Source of the DNA: Ascarosepion bandense
Lineage: Eukaryota > Mollusca > Cephalopoda > Sepiida > Sepiidae
NCBI GenBank assembly: GCA_037127315.1
Contig: JBBBDQ010001293.1
Coordinates: 1,895,001-1,959,000, forward strand
Direction: 5' to 3'
DNA length: 64,000 nucleotides
The notes under the pieces: model-generated
Seen by the model: only the letters and a program-made list of their open reading frames with translations
What the model was told of the DNA's origin: nothing
Databases searched by the model: none
Part shown: positions 1 through 10,363 of the stretch, piece after piece
How the letters are laid out: each line of letters starts with the position of its first letter
Position numbering within the stretch: the first letter of the stretch is position 1
Translations under genes and position numbers: made by a program

Positions 1-545
1 TGTATTTGCATTATAAAGAATTCGGTGCTGAAAAAGTAAGGTTTCCTCGTTAAAATGGCCATACAACATCTAAAATTTTCAGAGTTTTATTTGAAAATAA
101 ATACATATTTGGCTTTGTAAATAGATAATGCTATTTACATCGAGGCCTCTAGCAAGATTATTAATATTAATAAGATTAATATTAATAGAATCTGTTTTGG
201 GATTTTGCCTACATGCCATTTTCGTTATATATATATATATATATGTATTGTGGAGTTGTGGCGAAATTTTAGTCACCAAGTTGTTGTTGTTGTGGCCTTA
301 ATTAAGGCACGGAAACAAGAAAGTAGGTTCAAACAGTGTATTAGAATAACAGAACAATATATATAATAATAAGTGTTAGCATTCAGCAAAATAGATGTGT
401 AAGTCTGAACGGAATAGATACGCTGTGTCTCAACTGTCTCTAGACTGTTTCATAGCTTTGTCCTAGCTGCGTCCCCGGAAGTCACGCTAGTTATTATTTA
501 TAGCAGAAGGAAGAGTCCATTCCACGTAGAAGGGTACCATAACAA

Positions 546-720
546 TATATATAGGGTGTCTCAAAAACACTTTTACAAAGTTTTGGGACAGGTTCCTCAC
601 ATCAAAACAAGGATAAAACTCCATATAAAGTCCTTCAAATATGGATAGGTAGAAGTTGACTGGTTTCATGGCCTGTAAAATTCCTGACCTCAATCCATTG
701 GATTTTATCTCTGGGTCCGC
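546..720 (+). mobile_element. mariner-like transposon end fragment
   Basis: The segment starts in a TA tract with the terminal-repeat-like string GGGTGTCTCAAAAACAC. Near position 690 the plus strand encodes PDLNPLDFISG, close to the PDLNPLDFxLWG block around the third catalytic acid of mariner/Tc1-family transposases. The joining sequence is too short and the frame ends at a stop, so this is an internally deleted remnant. Family assignment rests on that motif alone. Confidence 0.5.
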
Positions 721-805
721 TTAAAACAATCAGTTTTCATATTAATATTGTAATAACGCTTCATCAACATACCTGCCTTGATGTCACGATTGCATAATCC
801 ATTTA

Positions 806-1093
806 GTCAGTTAAGTGACATACATGATATTCGCTTAGGGCGATCATGTCTCGAAAAAGACATGACTGACTGGGCAGAAGATTATCCCGCAGTAGGTTGC
901 CATTGCTTTCTGCGGTAGACTGGTAGAACCAAATCTGTCCTATTATTTAACCCATAACTGGAGTGAAGAGACGGATTAATACCTTTCCCAAGGGTATTTG
1001 TGCGTAAGTGAATGCGAGGAATTTAACTGGAATTCGAACTCGCCTCCCTGATTTGTCGTTCCGAGTCAATATCCACTGCACCACAATGCACAC
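806..1093 (-). mobile_element. SINE-A copy (tRNA-derived), near full length
   Basis: Read on the minus strand it begins with the tRNA-like head TGTGGTGCAGTGGATA (A box region), has the B box GAGTTCGAATTCC, then the SINE-A body. It ends with a small hairpin (CATGTCT...AGACATG) and a tail close to GGCACTTAACTGACTGA. The same sequence recurs at 1535, 13327, 29399, 31675, 43055 and 44207. Such elements are transcribed by RNA polymerase III and moved by a LINE. Confidence 0.88.
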
Positions 1094-1264
1094 CCAGAAT
1101 CCATTTTCTAGATTAAAAACTTCGACCAATTGGTTTTTTTTTTTTTAGTGTATTCATTTTGTACGGTTTATGAATATTTCCTGTGTTATTTAAAGCCAGA
1201 AAACATTTTTAGATTGTAAGAAATTTTTAAAAAATGATCATGATTTTGTGATACAAATATTATT

Positions 1265-1383
1265 TACCCTTAGATGGGAGGATGGGAGATAAACTCGTAC
1301 CTTTTACCGAGGGTATATTTGCGTTTGAACTCGGCTCTCCCATTAATAATTTCAAGCCCGTATCCATTACACCACGTGCTCGT
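1265..1383 (-). mobile_element. SINE-A fragment, internally deleted
   Basis: On the minus strand it matches the SINE-A head (accACGTGGTGTAATGGATAC) and B-box region, then the segment around the CCTTGGGAAAGGTATTAAT block, with sequence missing between and the 3' half absent. Older and more diverged than its neighbours. Confidence 0.5.
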
Positions 1384-1534
1384 CTAAGATTATTCCCATC
1401 TAGATATTGACTAGACTCATCGTTATTTAACTCAGGTGATCGCACGAAACCATGTTTCAACGCTTTGAGCATTTAACTCATACAAATTAATCAGTCACGT
1501 ACATTTTCTATTTGAACATTTTCTTCTTACAAAT

Positions 1535-1833
1535 TTGTAATGCAGTGGATATCGACTCGGAACGAGAAATCAGGATGCCGAGTTCGAATTCCAGTTAAAT
1601 TCATTGCATTCACTTATGCTCAAATACCCTTGGGAAATGTATTAATCAGTCTCTTTAATCCAGTTATGGGTTAAATAACAGGAAAGATTGGGTTCTATAG
1701 CCTTGGTTGGCAGCCAGTCTACCGTAGAAAATAATGGCAAACTACTGTGGGATAATCTTCTGCCTAGTCAGTCATGTCTCTTTTGAGACATGGCCGCCCA
1801 AGCGTGTATCACGTATGGCACTTACCTGGTTGA
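1535..1833 (+). mobile_element. SINE-A copy, near full length
   Basis: Contains the tRNA-like head (TGCAGTGGATATCGACTCGG), the B box GAGTTCGAATTCC, the GGTTAAATAACAGGA block, and the terminal hairpin plus CACTTACCTGGTTGA tail. It lies about 440 bp from the minus-strand copy at 806-1093, so the two form a loose inverted pair. Confidence 0.88.
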
Positions 1834-2325
1834 ATAAATTTTTTCTTATTTTTACAAACAAGGTACTTTTTTTCTTTTAAACTTCTGATATTTTAAATTG
1901 TGGCGAGTTCTGTTGGGTTTGGCACAAGGCTAATTTGATAAACATCACCGAAGCCACTACATGTTGCAGTATACTATGTTTTTATTATAATCTTATAATT
2001 AAAAATATTACTGTATATACTGCTCTACTTCTATATGGCCCTAATGAATTACGAATGTTTCTTTATGAGTAAACTGTTCGTATTACCATTATCTACAAAT
2101 TTGAAGATCGAATGCTTCGTTTAATTCCTCAAAAGAACCTTAAGTTGACGCGAAAATTTTGGCACTGCTTAACCTAGAGGTTTTCTTTCTGTATTCCGTA
2201 CCAATCGGACATGTGTGTTTCGCTGGAACGTTGCATTCTCAATTTCGCAAAGAGGGTTCAATTATTAAAATAAATATAGGAGATTGTTATATCATCTCCG
2301 CAATTGACAAAATTCAACATATATA

Positions 2326-2384
<59 letters not shown>
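2326..2384. repeat. (GT)n microsatellite
   Basis: About 29 uninterrupted GT dinucleotides. The poly-CV open frame over it is an artefact. Confidence 0.97.
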
Positions 2385-2386
<2 letters not shown>

Positions 2387-2764
2387 GCTCGTGTTCGTCC
2401 AAGGAGTTTGTGTGGGGGTAAAAGTGCTAGGGGTGTGACTATCACATATCAGGCTGGGAAGATGGGAGCGTCGGATGTCACCTAATTTACTCCATTCTGT
2501 AGGCCAGTCAATTTGTCAGCTTGGTAACATTTTGACAACAGGACAGACGTATTCTACTTGTCTCTTTTCAGCTCCATTTATTAATGAAGGGGGACACCAA
2601 TTCAAAGCGGAATCAGCAATGCCAATTACCTACATACATACGTACACACAAAAGAACACGTACAAAATGACGTACATATCTGATTTTTTCTATCGTTACG
2701 TCTTCATGTAATTGTTCATCTTTTATAATGCTCACATAGAAGACTATGCGTGTATAAATGTTAC

Positions 2765-3572
2765 AGGGTGTAATGGGTAAATTGTTTGCCATTTTATATT
2801 TTTAATTTCACGCATGCGCGTTGTTTATTTTTTTATTTTGTCGACTGTATAGTGTAATAGGCTCAGTTGTGCACCGTCTGTGAGAAAAAGAGCACTAGGA
2901 CACAATTCATTTCCCCCAAAATTTGAAAACAGCACTGCTGGGTAATCGTGTCAGAAGCTCCAATGAGAATATTTAAGAGATTTTCAGTGTCAATCTGGGA
3001 ACAGTGCAGAGGATTTGGAAGGTATTAGATGAGTCTAATGGTGATTACGAAGGTACAGCAGCTCGAAAAACACACTGATCATTCGGATGTGAAAATAAGT
3101 GCAGAATTTGTTGGTGAGGGCCTCATCTCAACCCGGAGGAGGTCGTGCTGCCTTGGGTCAAAAGGGTTGCTGCAAGAAGGCACTATGTCTGGAAACAAGA
3201 CACTGCACCATGTCACATAGCAGGAGACTACAGTATCGGCAATCAGAAAATTTCAGCGATCACATAATCCCTTACATCTGGCCATCCTCCTTGATTATTA
3301 TGTGTGGGGCAAGAGGCAAACAAATTCCTCGTAACATCAAAGAAATGAAGGCAAGTATTAAGCAGGAAGCAGGAGACCGTCTAAAAGAGATTCAGGGGAT
3401 TATGAAGTTGTCTGAAGGCCATGATTGAAGCCAATGGCAATATTATCAAATAAATTTACTCATTAGTTTTTAAGATTTTTTGTGGAACTTTGGCAAATAT
3501 ATCTGTTAATGTGAGTTGTCAATGTTATTTTCATTTTTGCATAATTTTTACGATAATTTATCCATCGCACCA

Positions 3573-3575
<3 letters not shown>
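2765..3575 (+). mobile_element. mariner/Tc1-type transposon, decayed and internally deleted
   Basis: Imperfect terminal inverted repeats: GGGTGTAATGGGTAAATT at the left, and at the right a tract whose reverse complement is GGTGCGATGGATAAATT. TA sequence flanks the right end. Between them are pieces of a transposase: an N-terminal helix-turn-helix (NLGTVQRIWKVLDESNGDYE near 2990-3050), then a jump to the region of the second catalytic acid (QDTAPCH near 3196-3216), and YYVWGKRQTN near 3296-3326. The first catalytic acid region is missing and several frameshifts and stops are present, so the copy cannot encode active transposase. A relative of the left end lies at 53041. Confidence 0.8.

Positions 3576-3620
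<45 letters not shown>
3573..3620. repeat. (TA)n microsatellite
   Basis: Pure TA tract abutting the right end of the mariner-like element. Confidence 0.95.
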
Positions 3621-3623
<3 letters not shown>

Positions 3624-3699
3624 CTCTACGCTAATTTATTGAGCACACCCGTCTAAAGAGTGGTTTCCTGTTATCTTCTCCCAAGTTCTTGAATTCAGA

Positions 3700-3850
3700 G
3701 TTGACGATCTTATTGACTGGCAGCCACCTAAGGCTAGAGACCACAGTCTACCCTGCTATTTAACATATAGCTGCGAAGTGGTTTACTTGGGTGGGGAGAA
3801 ATTGATCCATGCCTTTCTCAGTAAAATTCTTGCGAAAGTGAAGCGAGCGG
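3700..3850 (-). mobile_element. diverged SINE-A middle fragment
   Basis: Blocks resembling reverse-complement SINE-A occur in order: GACTGGCAGCCACCTAAGG, CTGCTATTTAACATATAGCTG, and GATCCATGCCTTTCTCAG. Neither the tRNA-like head nor the 3' hairpin is recognisable. Confidence 0.4.
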
Positions 3851-3969
3851 ATTTGGTCAGCATTTTCAGTGCTGATAACCGTTACGCTACCCACAGTGAT
3901 AATAAGAACTGCTGTTAAATTATGAAGATGAGGATGAAAAAAAATCAATGAAAATAGTGGAGCGCTTAA

Positions 3970-4092
3970 TCATCGATAGTAAGCTTGTCTCGCAAGATCA
4001 ATTACGACCGAGTAGTGGATTCTATCTTCACTGGTTGCTCCATACTTGAGGCCTTCTTCCATATGTAAGCTACGCTTAGTAAATCACTATAA
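3970..4092 (+). mobile_element. SINE-D copy (tRNA-headed), diverged
   Basis: Shares AGTAAGCTTGTCTCGCAAGA, a B-box-like GTGGATTCTATCTTCAC and the block ATACTTGAGGCCTTCTTCC with better copies at 6009 and 25195. Function is inferred only from family resemblance. Confidence 0.5.
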
Positions 4093-4665
4093 AGAAAGTA
4101 GTGTTATTTTTATTGACGCAAAGAATTGTATAGCTACGGCTGTTGAAAATTAAAAGGCAGACATTTTTGGCTTTATGGAAGCTGTTTAGACTATGATGAA
4201 GATAATGATGAAAAGGTTAAATTGATGGTGATAAAGTTTCGGCTGAGTAAGGATAATAACGATGATATATAGTGATTAAGACCATGTAGATAAAAGTGAC
4301 AACGTAACTCAACGAACAGTAATAAAGCGAAACATTAGGAATCACACTGGAAAATAACGTGTTTTCTTCGTCAGGTTTATCTAATTTATTTGATGTGTAG
4401 AGAACATCTGGGAAGGTTGCAAAAAGGAAGTAAATGAACACTGCGATTGAATTCATCGACCTCAACCAAGAAGGCGGATTTGATACAAGGCCGGTTTTAT
4501 GTGGTGTTCAACGCACCTTGCAGGCATTCCCATGCAGGCATTCCTTAGTGCTGATCGAAGCTCTCTTCTCGGGCCTACCCTTTTTACCTGGTATATATTA
4601 ACGGTCTGCCTAAGAACATTCTGAATTCATTAATGTAATACTTTTTATATATATATATAATATAC

Positions 4666-4790
4666 ACATTCGTCATTCACACATAAATCTGTTTCGCTGT
4701 ATCACAGCTCATTAGTATGGTTAGACATCCACTTGCCTCCAGCCGGGATCGAAACTCGACGGATTTGGTGGCAGTCGGAGTCGCTAATGT
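4666..4790 (-). mobile_element. SINE-C copy with dead hammerhead motif
   Basis: The minus strand carries the tRNA-like B box (GAGTTTCGATCCCGG), the SINE-C linker and a hammerhead region at about 4676-4720. Stem II (GCTGT-GAT-ACAGC) is intact, but the core is CTAATGA instead of CTGATGA and stem I is not clean. A TA-rich tract follows at the 3' end, as in other copies. Confidence 0.7.
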
Positions 4791-4869
4791 GTATATGTAT
4801 GATATATAATACATATAATATAAATATCATATAAATATTATATATATATATATATATAATATTATACAA

Positions 4870-4930
4870 TTGTAAACGAGTTATAACGTGACCTAGGTTT
4901 CTACCATGCGTTGTCGTCAGGCGATTTACA
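4870..4930 (-). ncRNA. hammerhead-like motif, weak
   Basis: On the minus strand CTGACGA is followed by GAAACCTAGGTC, so a short stem III (ACC/GGT) and a GGTC cleavage-like site can be drawn. TTGTAAA and TTTACAA could form an outer stem I. Stem II is poor. A related sequence lies at 23050-23115 on the plus strand. Kept only as a candidate. Confidence 0.25.
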
Positions 4931-5017
4931 ATAACTGATTATGCCGTTTTTTTTTAAGAACGCTCATGTTACGGGGATTTTTTGAACGCCCACGTAAGCG
5001 GGATTTTTTTATCCCTA

Positions 5018-5019
5018 TT

Positions 5020-5059
<40 letters not shown>

Positions 5060-5091
5060 CAATATATATAATATATATATAATATACGTAT

Positions 5092-5129
<38 letters not shown>

Positions 5130-5147
5130 CAATATATATAATATACG

Positions 5148-5217
<70 letters not shown>
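5018..5217. repeat. compound (TA)n/(TATC)n microsatellite cluster
   Basis: Three TA tracts separated by short repeated linkers (AGAACAATATATATAATATA occurs twice) and a TATC tract near 5147-5180. Confidence 0.95.
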
Positions 5218-5219
<2 letters not shown>

Positions 5220-5304
5220 ATGAACGACCAAAATACAGCAAACAACATTAGACAGATATTAGTTGATATAACCAAAATACCCAACAGAACTCAGTGCGCG
5301 GAAG

Positions 5305-5519
5305 TTTTTTTTTTTTTTTTTTTTTAATCATATCACCCCAAGCAAGGTGATAACGCCACTGATGCGCAGGGGGCTACGTAAAGGTAAAAAGAATGGAAAA
5401 CAGAAAGCCGGAAACCACATCCTAAACAGGGAACAAGGGATGAATGAGTCTCTTCACCTGTTCAATAGACGTGGGTGGAGTGTGGACCGGGCGATAGTTT
5501 AGTCTATCTACTCCAATTA
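5305..5519 (-). mobile_element. SINE-B copy with LINE-A-type tail
   Basis: Read on the minus strand it starts with GGAGTAGATAGACTAAACTA, runs through CACGTCTATTGAACAGGTGA and CCTGTTTAGGATGTGGTTTC, then the tail TACGTAGCCCCCTGCGCATC...CTTGGGGTGATATGATT and poly-A (T run at 5305-5325). The tail matches the LINE-A 3' ends at 8661-8726 and 20802-20866. Poly-A and a shared tail are typical of a non-autonomous retroposon. Confidence 0.82.
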
Positions 5520-5626
5520 AGTACTAAGAAACCGCGAAATTATTATTTAAAAAAAAATACACAGCTCGCATTAAGTATAATTATCATTCACCATGGAGAG
5601 GGGTAGTGTCTTGAACTGTACATGAT

Positions 5627-5829
5627 ATTTTTTTTTTAATCGTATCACCCCGAGCAAGGCGGTAACGCCACTGATGAGCAGGGGGCTACGTAAGAGTGAA
5701 AAGATTGTAAAAGAGAAAGCCGGAAACCACATCCTAAACAGGAAACTAGGGATGAGCCTCTTAACCTGTTCAATAGGCGTGGGTGGGGTGTGAACCGGGC
5801 GATAGATAGATCTATCTACTCCAATTGAA
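5627..5829 (-). mobile_element. SINE-B copy
   Basis: Same structure and orientation as 5305-5519, with a second oligo-T start (minus-strand poly-A) at 5627. Two same-orientation copies about 110 bp apart suggest either two insertions into one region or a local duplication. Confidence 0.82.
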
Positions 5830-6008
5830 AAGAAAAAAAAAATTAACAGCATTAATTTTTTTTTTTTAAATATTAAAATTAAATGTTATAAATCACATTC
5901 TTTTGGGCGCTTTCGTTTCCAGTAGATTTTACACATGACTTTACACCATACAATTGCAAACTTCCGGCTTCCCCAAAAATGCAAAGAATTTCCAACGACC
6001 GCCTACAT

Positions 6009-6140
6009 CCGAGGTGGCGTAATGGTTAGCAAGCTTGTCTCGCTGGAATCATAACAATCGAGTAGTGAGTTCGATCCTTACTTGTTGCCCTATACTTTCG
6101 GCCTTGTGCCACGTATAAGCTGCGCTTAAAAAATCTCCCT
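6009..6140 (+). mobile_element. SINE-D copy (tRNA-derived)
   Basis: The head GAGGTGGCGTAATGGTTAGC resembles a tRNA 5' half with an A box. GTGAGTTCGATCCTTAC resembles the B box. ACTTTCGGCCTTGTGCCACG and AAGCTGCGCTTAAAAAATC complete the family signature shared with 25195, 29897 (minus) and 40384 (minus). Confidence 0.72.
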
Positions 6141-6572
6141 GCACCACATTTGCGCTAGTCGAAAGTACTTGAACAAAAATATGAACTTCGGCTAATTTCT
6201 CGGCAACTTCAAGCACAATACTCAACTTTCGAATAAGAATGCGAACTTTGAAAAAATACAATACAAATTAAACAGGCAGATATTTTCGATTCCTTTTAGT
6301 CAAGAATGTCTTATAGATATAATGAAATATTCTATGACAAATTAACAAGTGTCCGACACGGATTTATTTCCAAATTTGGTATACTTATAGAGTTTTTGAC
6401 ACATTTCGAATGGTCCCTGTTTTACATCTCTAGGTCAAAGCGACCCGACGGATATGACGCTTTAATAAACAGCATTCAAATTGTATCAAGAAGCTCTATA
6501 AGTTTAGCATTTTGAAAAAAACAAAAAGCATCATGGTCATACCCTTGTTGATTTGACATGTAACCTCTTCCT

Positions 6573-6652
<80 letters not shown>
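6573..6652. repeat. (CT)n-(TA)n compound microsatellite
   Basis: CT tract passing directly into a TA tract. It borders the long dispersed repeat that starts at about 6652. Confidence 0.95.
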
Positions 6653-6978
6653 AACTTATTTATAAATGGAACTTTGTCTGTGTATGTGTATGTGTGTGTG
6701 TCTGTGTGTCTGTGTAGCCGTTACTTATAGACTCCGAAACGGCTAAACTGATTTTCTTAAAAAATTACACAATTGTACTATAAGCGCCTGCGAGTGTTCT
6801 TAGCTAGGTTTTGTATTGAGGTACCCCCGATAAATATCGAAAATCGATAATCGAAAAAATCGGGTTATAGAAGGAGTGGTCCTATTTTAATCAAATTTGA
6901 TACACTCATAGACAAAGACATGAGAAATGTTATTCAAAAGTTTCAACGTTGCAGTTCTTACAATAGTGTAGAACATCG

Positions 6979-7046
<68 letters not shown>

Positions 7047-7350
7047 GCAAGATGCTTGTGTGTGTCTGTTTATCTACCTGTATGTCTGTATTTTTTTCAG
7101 CCATTTTATTTTAGTTTTTGCTTCGGGTTTGGCTCTAAGTAGGTATAATTGTAGTTCTTAGTCTCAACCATGATGCCATTTACTCAAAGGACTTATTTAG
7201 CCTTCACAATTCAGTTTACAATGGAAAGACTTATTTGATATCGATAGCAGGAAATCAAAATTTAACTTACTTAATCCATTCATTTTTCTTTCAATCTACT
7301 GTTTTGCTTTGACTTGAAACAACTATTGCTTTTTAGTTTTTCGTGAGATA
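6652..7350 (+). repeat. long dispersed repeat, copy 1 (pair with 63345-64000)
   Basis: About 700 bp align in order with the end of the window: GGAACTTTGTCTGTG, CTCCGAAACGGCTAAACTGA, GGTACCCCCGATAAATATCG, a central (TA)n, AAAAGGCAAGATGCTTGTG, and AAACAACTATTGCTTTTTAG. Both copies carry (TA)n at the same internal place, so the microsatellite belongs to the repeat. No protein frame is evident and the class is unknown. Confidence 0.85.
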
Positions 7351-7363
7351 TATATATATATAT

Positions 7364-7440
7364 CACCGAAGTTAAGCAACGTTGACACTGGTCAGTACTT
7401 AGGTGGGTGACCACTTGGGAATACCAGGTGCTGTTAGCGT
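7364..7440 (+). pseudogene. 5S rRNA pseudogene, 5' truncated
   Basis: The run CACCGAAGTTAAGCAACGTT, then GGTCAGTACTTAGGTGGGTG, ACCACTTGGGAATACCAGG and TGCTGTTAGC matches the 3' two thirds of animal 5S rRNA, including the internal promoter region. The 5' third is replaced by a (TA)n tract and several positions differ from a functional gene. A SINE-A head follows at once, so the 5S piece may be part of a chimeric retroposon. Confidence 0.85.
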
Positions 7441-7446
7441 TCACGG

Positions 7447-7603
7447 ATGTGCGTTGTGGTGCGGTGGATGTCGACTTGGAGGGGGAAATCGGTGAGCCGA
7501 GTTCCAATTTCAGTCGAGCACACTGCATTCACTTGCGCTCTAGTACACTTGGGAAAGGTATTAATCCGTCCGTTCCCTCCAATTATAGGTTAAATAATTG
7601 AGG
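7447..7603 (+). mobile_element. SINE-A, 5' half, joined to 5S pseudogene
   Basis: TGTGCGTTGTGGTGCGGTGG head, B-box region GAGTTCCAATTTCAG and the CTTGGGAAAGGTATTAATCC block are present. The 3' half is absent after about 7603. Confidence 0.75.
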
Positions 7604-7911
7604 TCTACTGTTCATGCAATCTGTGGCGGATTTCTGCACCGATTGTTTGTTATCAGCAGTTCCAAAAAGTGTGGATGGTACCACACAATGCCTTCACCAC
7701 TATAAACATATCTCTGTGTGGATATCTTACTAAGGTTAGACCCTCATATATCGAAATCGATGGGAGAGTCCATTATATATATATCCTGACTACGGGTCGA
7801 GCGTCTGACCTTACTCGTACAGGTTAAGGGAGAAGGAAACCAAGCTAGTCATGTTGCATTATCAAACGGTACACTTTGAACTTTCTCCAGTCATTATGAA
7901 CAGTTTTACTT

Positions 7912-8726
7912 TCAATGAAGATCGTTGCCCTGGAACGTCCATTGGGGTTCAAATTCGCACCTGCTCACAAGTGGAACTCTTATATACGATCCATCGCTAA
8001 AAATTTTAGGAAAATGGTCGGTTCCTTGTACCAATCCAGGAAGGACCTGACTCAACCAGCCATGTTAGATCAGACCAAAACTGGTGTATTGCTGTTATAT
8101 CTGGTTTTCCCATTCTAGCCTTCAAAATCGTTTACTGCTGTCATATATAATCAGGCGCTTCCGCTATTCATTTCAGTGTTTTCGACAGGCTCTAAAGGAG
8201 AATCAGTAATGTGATAGGTACCGACTTGGCAGCTCGACTCCAGCCATTTTCTCAATGACGAGATGTGGCCTCCCTGTGTCTGTTCAATAAATATTTTCAT
8301 GGCTTCTGCTCCTACGAATTTAAATCACTTGTGCCCCTGCAACTGGGTCCCACCTGTTTACAGTTAGATAAACCAAATGCAAACGACAATTCTACTCCTT
8401 CAGCTTCTTTTCTCGCACTTCCCGCCTGTGGAACTGTCTTCCATATTCTTGCTTTCCTGACGGCTACAATCTCCAGGAATTCAAATGCAATGTCAATACC
8501 CATTTCTTAACCACTTGACTCCAGTTCTTTTTACGTCACTCTGTATATCTTTTCCTTTCTCTCCACCTTTGCAACTGTCAACACATCTGTATTCCCATCT
8601 TTCTCTTGCTCCCTTCTCTGACACCCCCTCTCTCTGCTCTCCTCCTATCTAATCCTTTTCTCTTATGTAGCCCCCTGCGCATCAATGGCGTCACCTACTT
8701 GCTTGGGGGTGAAACGATTAAAAAAT
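7912..8726 (+). mobile_element. LINE-A non-LTR retrotransposon 3' end (RT C-terminus remnant plus 3' UTR)
   Basis: Broken frames encode the region after the reverse-transcriptase core: KWNSYIRSIAKNFRKMVGSL near 7970-8030, then the region matching ASLCLFYKYFHGFCSDE in the minus-strand copy at 20974-21312, then a C-rich RLWNSLP-like segment. The 3' UTR ends TATGTAGCCCCCTGCGCATC...GCTTGGGGGTGAAACGATTAAAAAA. Several stops and indels show it is dead. The family is a CR1/L2/Jockey-group LINE by general look; the clade is not decided. Its tail is shared with SINE-B. Confidence 0.8.
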
Positions 8727-9294
8727 TTACTTTCAGTGAATCTTGAGTTTTGTATTGGGTGAACAATAATAAAAAAAAGACCCTGCGGATATTGCTATAA
8801 AAACTGAAATGCAATTCACTGCACTTTTATTTAGTGCAATAGGGAACTGCTGCCTTTAAATTCGAATATCCAAAGGCTAGTCACTTCTGCTTCATGTGTA
8901 TGTTAACACAAAAATAGTAGATTCCAGCTCTGAAAATATGAAAATGAAGTTAAGAGCGATTTTGGTTTTTAGAAAACCAGAACAGAAGTGTCTAAAAATG
9001 AGATATTTCTTTAGCGATGCTAAGAGGAAGTTATGTTCATTAGTGTTTCCGATAGAAGAATGGAAGAAGGACGAGAAAACGTTAGGGGAGGGAGAAAATG
9101 AAAGTGAAGAGTGTGGGTGTTTTGAGCAACCAATGCTGAAAATGCAAGAGACAGAAAACCAGCCAATCAAAATAGATGACGATTTCATTGTCTCTATTGT
9201 CTAACGTCAGAGGACAGAGTTAGTGACAGAAAGAACAAAAACGAAAATAAAAAATAAAAACGAATGAAATGAAACGAATACAATGAAATCAGAT

Positions 9295-9333
<39 letters not shown>

Positions 9334-9637
9334 GGTGGAGGAAAGGAGGAGGAGAAGTATAATTATGACCAATTCTCAAGAATTCTAAGATCATCTCATT
9401 TGTGTTGTGAAAAGATAGAACAAAATAATTATGCATAATTTGATGCTGGGATGGTCATAAATAGCAAAATGGTGGCGTCTAATCCGTGATTGAGATTGTT
9501 TCATCTAACTCACGAGTGGCTATCAGTGTTCGCATCCTGTTAAAAGCGTATATATTAAATGCTGATTTTCAAGGAAAAAAACGCTTAGTCCTTCAATACC
9601 ATATTACTTTATCTTGTATATATATATTTATATCTAC

Positions 9638-9742
9638 TTATGTTTAATCATGAGCCGTTCTAAACGTCGTATTTTGGCTTTAATTTCAGTTGAAAATAAA
9701 GACAAAAATTCTCCAACATTTGGATAATTTTTTATTAAGTTG
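9638..9742 (+). repeat. dispersed repeat R1, copy 1
   Basis: ATGAGCCGTTCTAAACGTCG through CCAACATTTGGATAATTTTT matches 44705-44803 almost base for base. A hammerhead-like minus-strand motif follows here, and a GAGCCGAAAGC fragment follows the other copy, so this is probably part of a Penelope-type element. Confidence 0.75.
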
Positions 9743-9781
9743 GTTCTATGCTTTTGGCTCACATGCGCCGTCTTCAGAGAG
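9741..9781 (-). ncRNA. hammerhead-like motif (Penelope type), degenerate
   Basis: The minus strand reads CTGAAGA, then GGCGCATGTGAGCC (stem II with one mismatch), then AAAAGCATAG where a hammerhead would have GAAAGC. The substitution at the conserved G and an unclear stem I suggest it is inactive. Confidence 0.4.
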
Positions 9782-9784
9782 GTT

Positions 9785-10020
9785 ATTATAACGGTAACAC
9801 AATAACATCCACCATCAGCGACGATCCGTTGCGTGAAACCCAGGTCGGTGTTTGGCTCATCTTTAGATTTTGTGTATTGTATTTTTGCTCTACTTTCGTA
9901 TAGAGCACTCTGCTGTTAAGGTTTTCGTCTTAAGTTTTTTTTCTTTCAAACAAGCTCTTGACTCATTGTTCTTGTGCTTGGTTTGTTTCTTCTTTTTTCT
10001 TCCCCTTTAACCCACGTGGG
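9785..10020 (+). repeat. dispersed repeat R2 (GTGCGAAACC type), copy 1
   Basis: Begins near GATCCGTTGCGTGAAACCCA, then TATTTTTGCTCTACTTTCGTATAGAGCACT and GTTTTCGTC... Related strings occur at 21425-21550 and 50912-51110. It may be the 5' region of a LINE; no frame supports this directly. Confidence 0.5.
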
Positions 10021-10120
10021 AGTCCTCGTTGAGTTGTTGACGATTTACGTTACTGATATGTTAGCATTGGTTTTTTCTGACTTTAGTCTTTAATTAGTGC
10101 TACTTTATTGTAGGTACGCA

Positions 10121-10229
<109 letters not shown>

Positions 10230-10321
10230 AAGTCAAATGAGAAACGTATTCTTCATATTGTCATTTTAGAGATATGTTTTTAGTTATATCTGAAATTTTA
10301 CACTCACACATACACACAAAA

Positions 10322-10363
<42 letters not shown>

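Noticed and set aside
1750..1800. hammerhead in the SINE-A 3' hairpin (CATGTCT...AGACATG)
   Set aside because: The hairpin is conserved but no CTGANGA core or GAAA follows in any SINE-A copy.
7364..7440. functional 5S rRNA gene
   Set aside because: The 5' third is missing and several conserved positions are changed.
8896..9204. 102-codon plus-strand frame with acidic C-terminus
   Set aside because: No recognisable domain, no splice-site or composition support, and an equally long antisense frame over the same bases.
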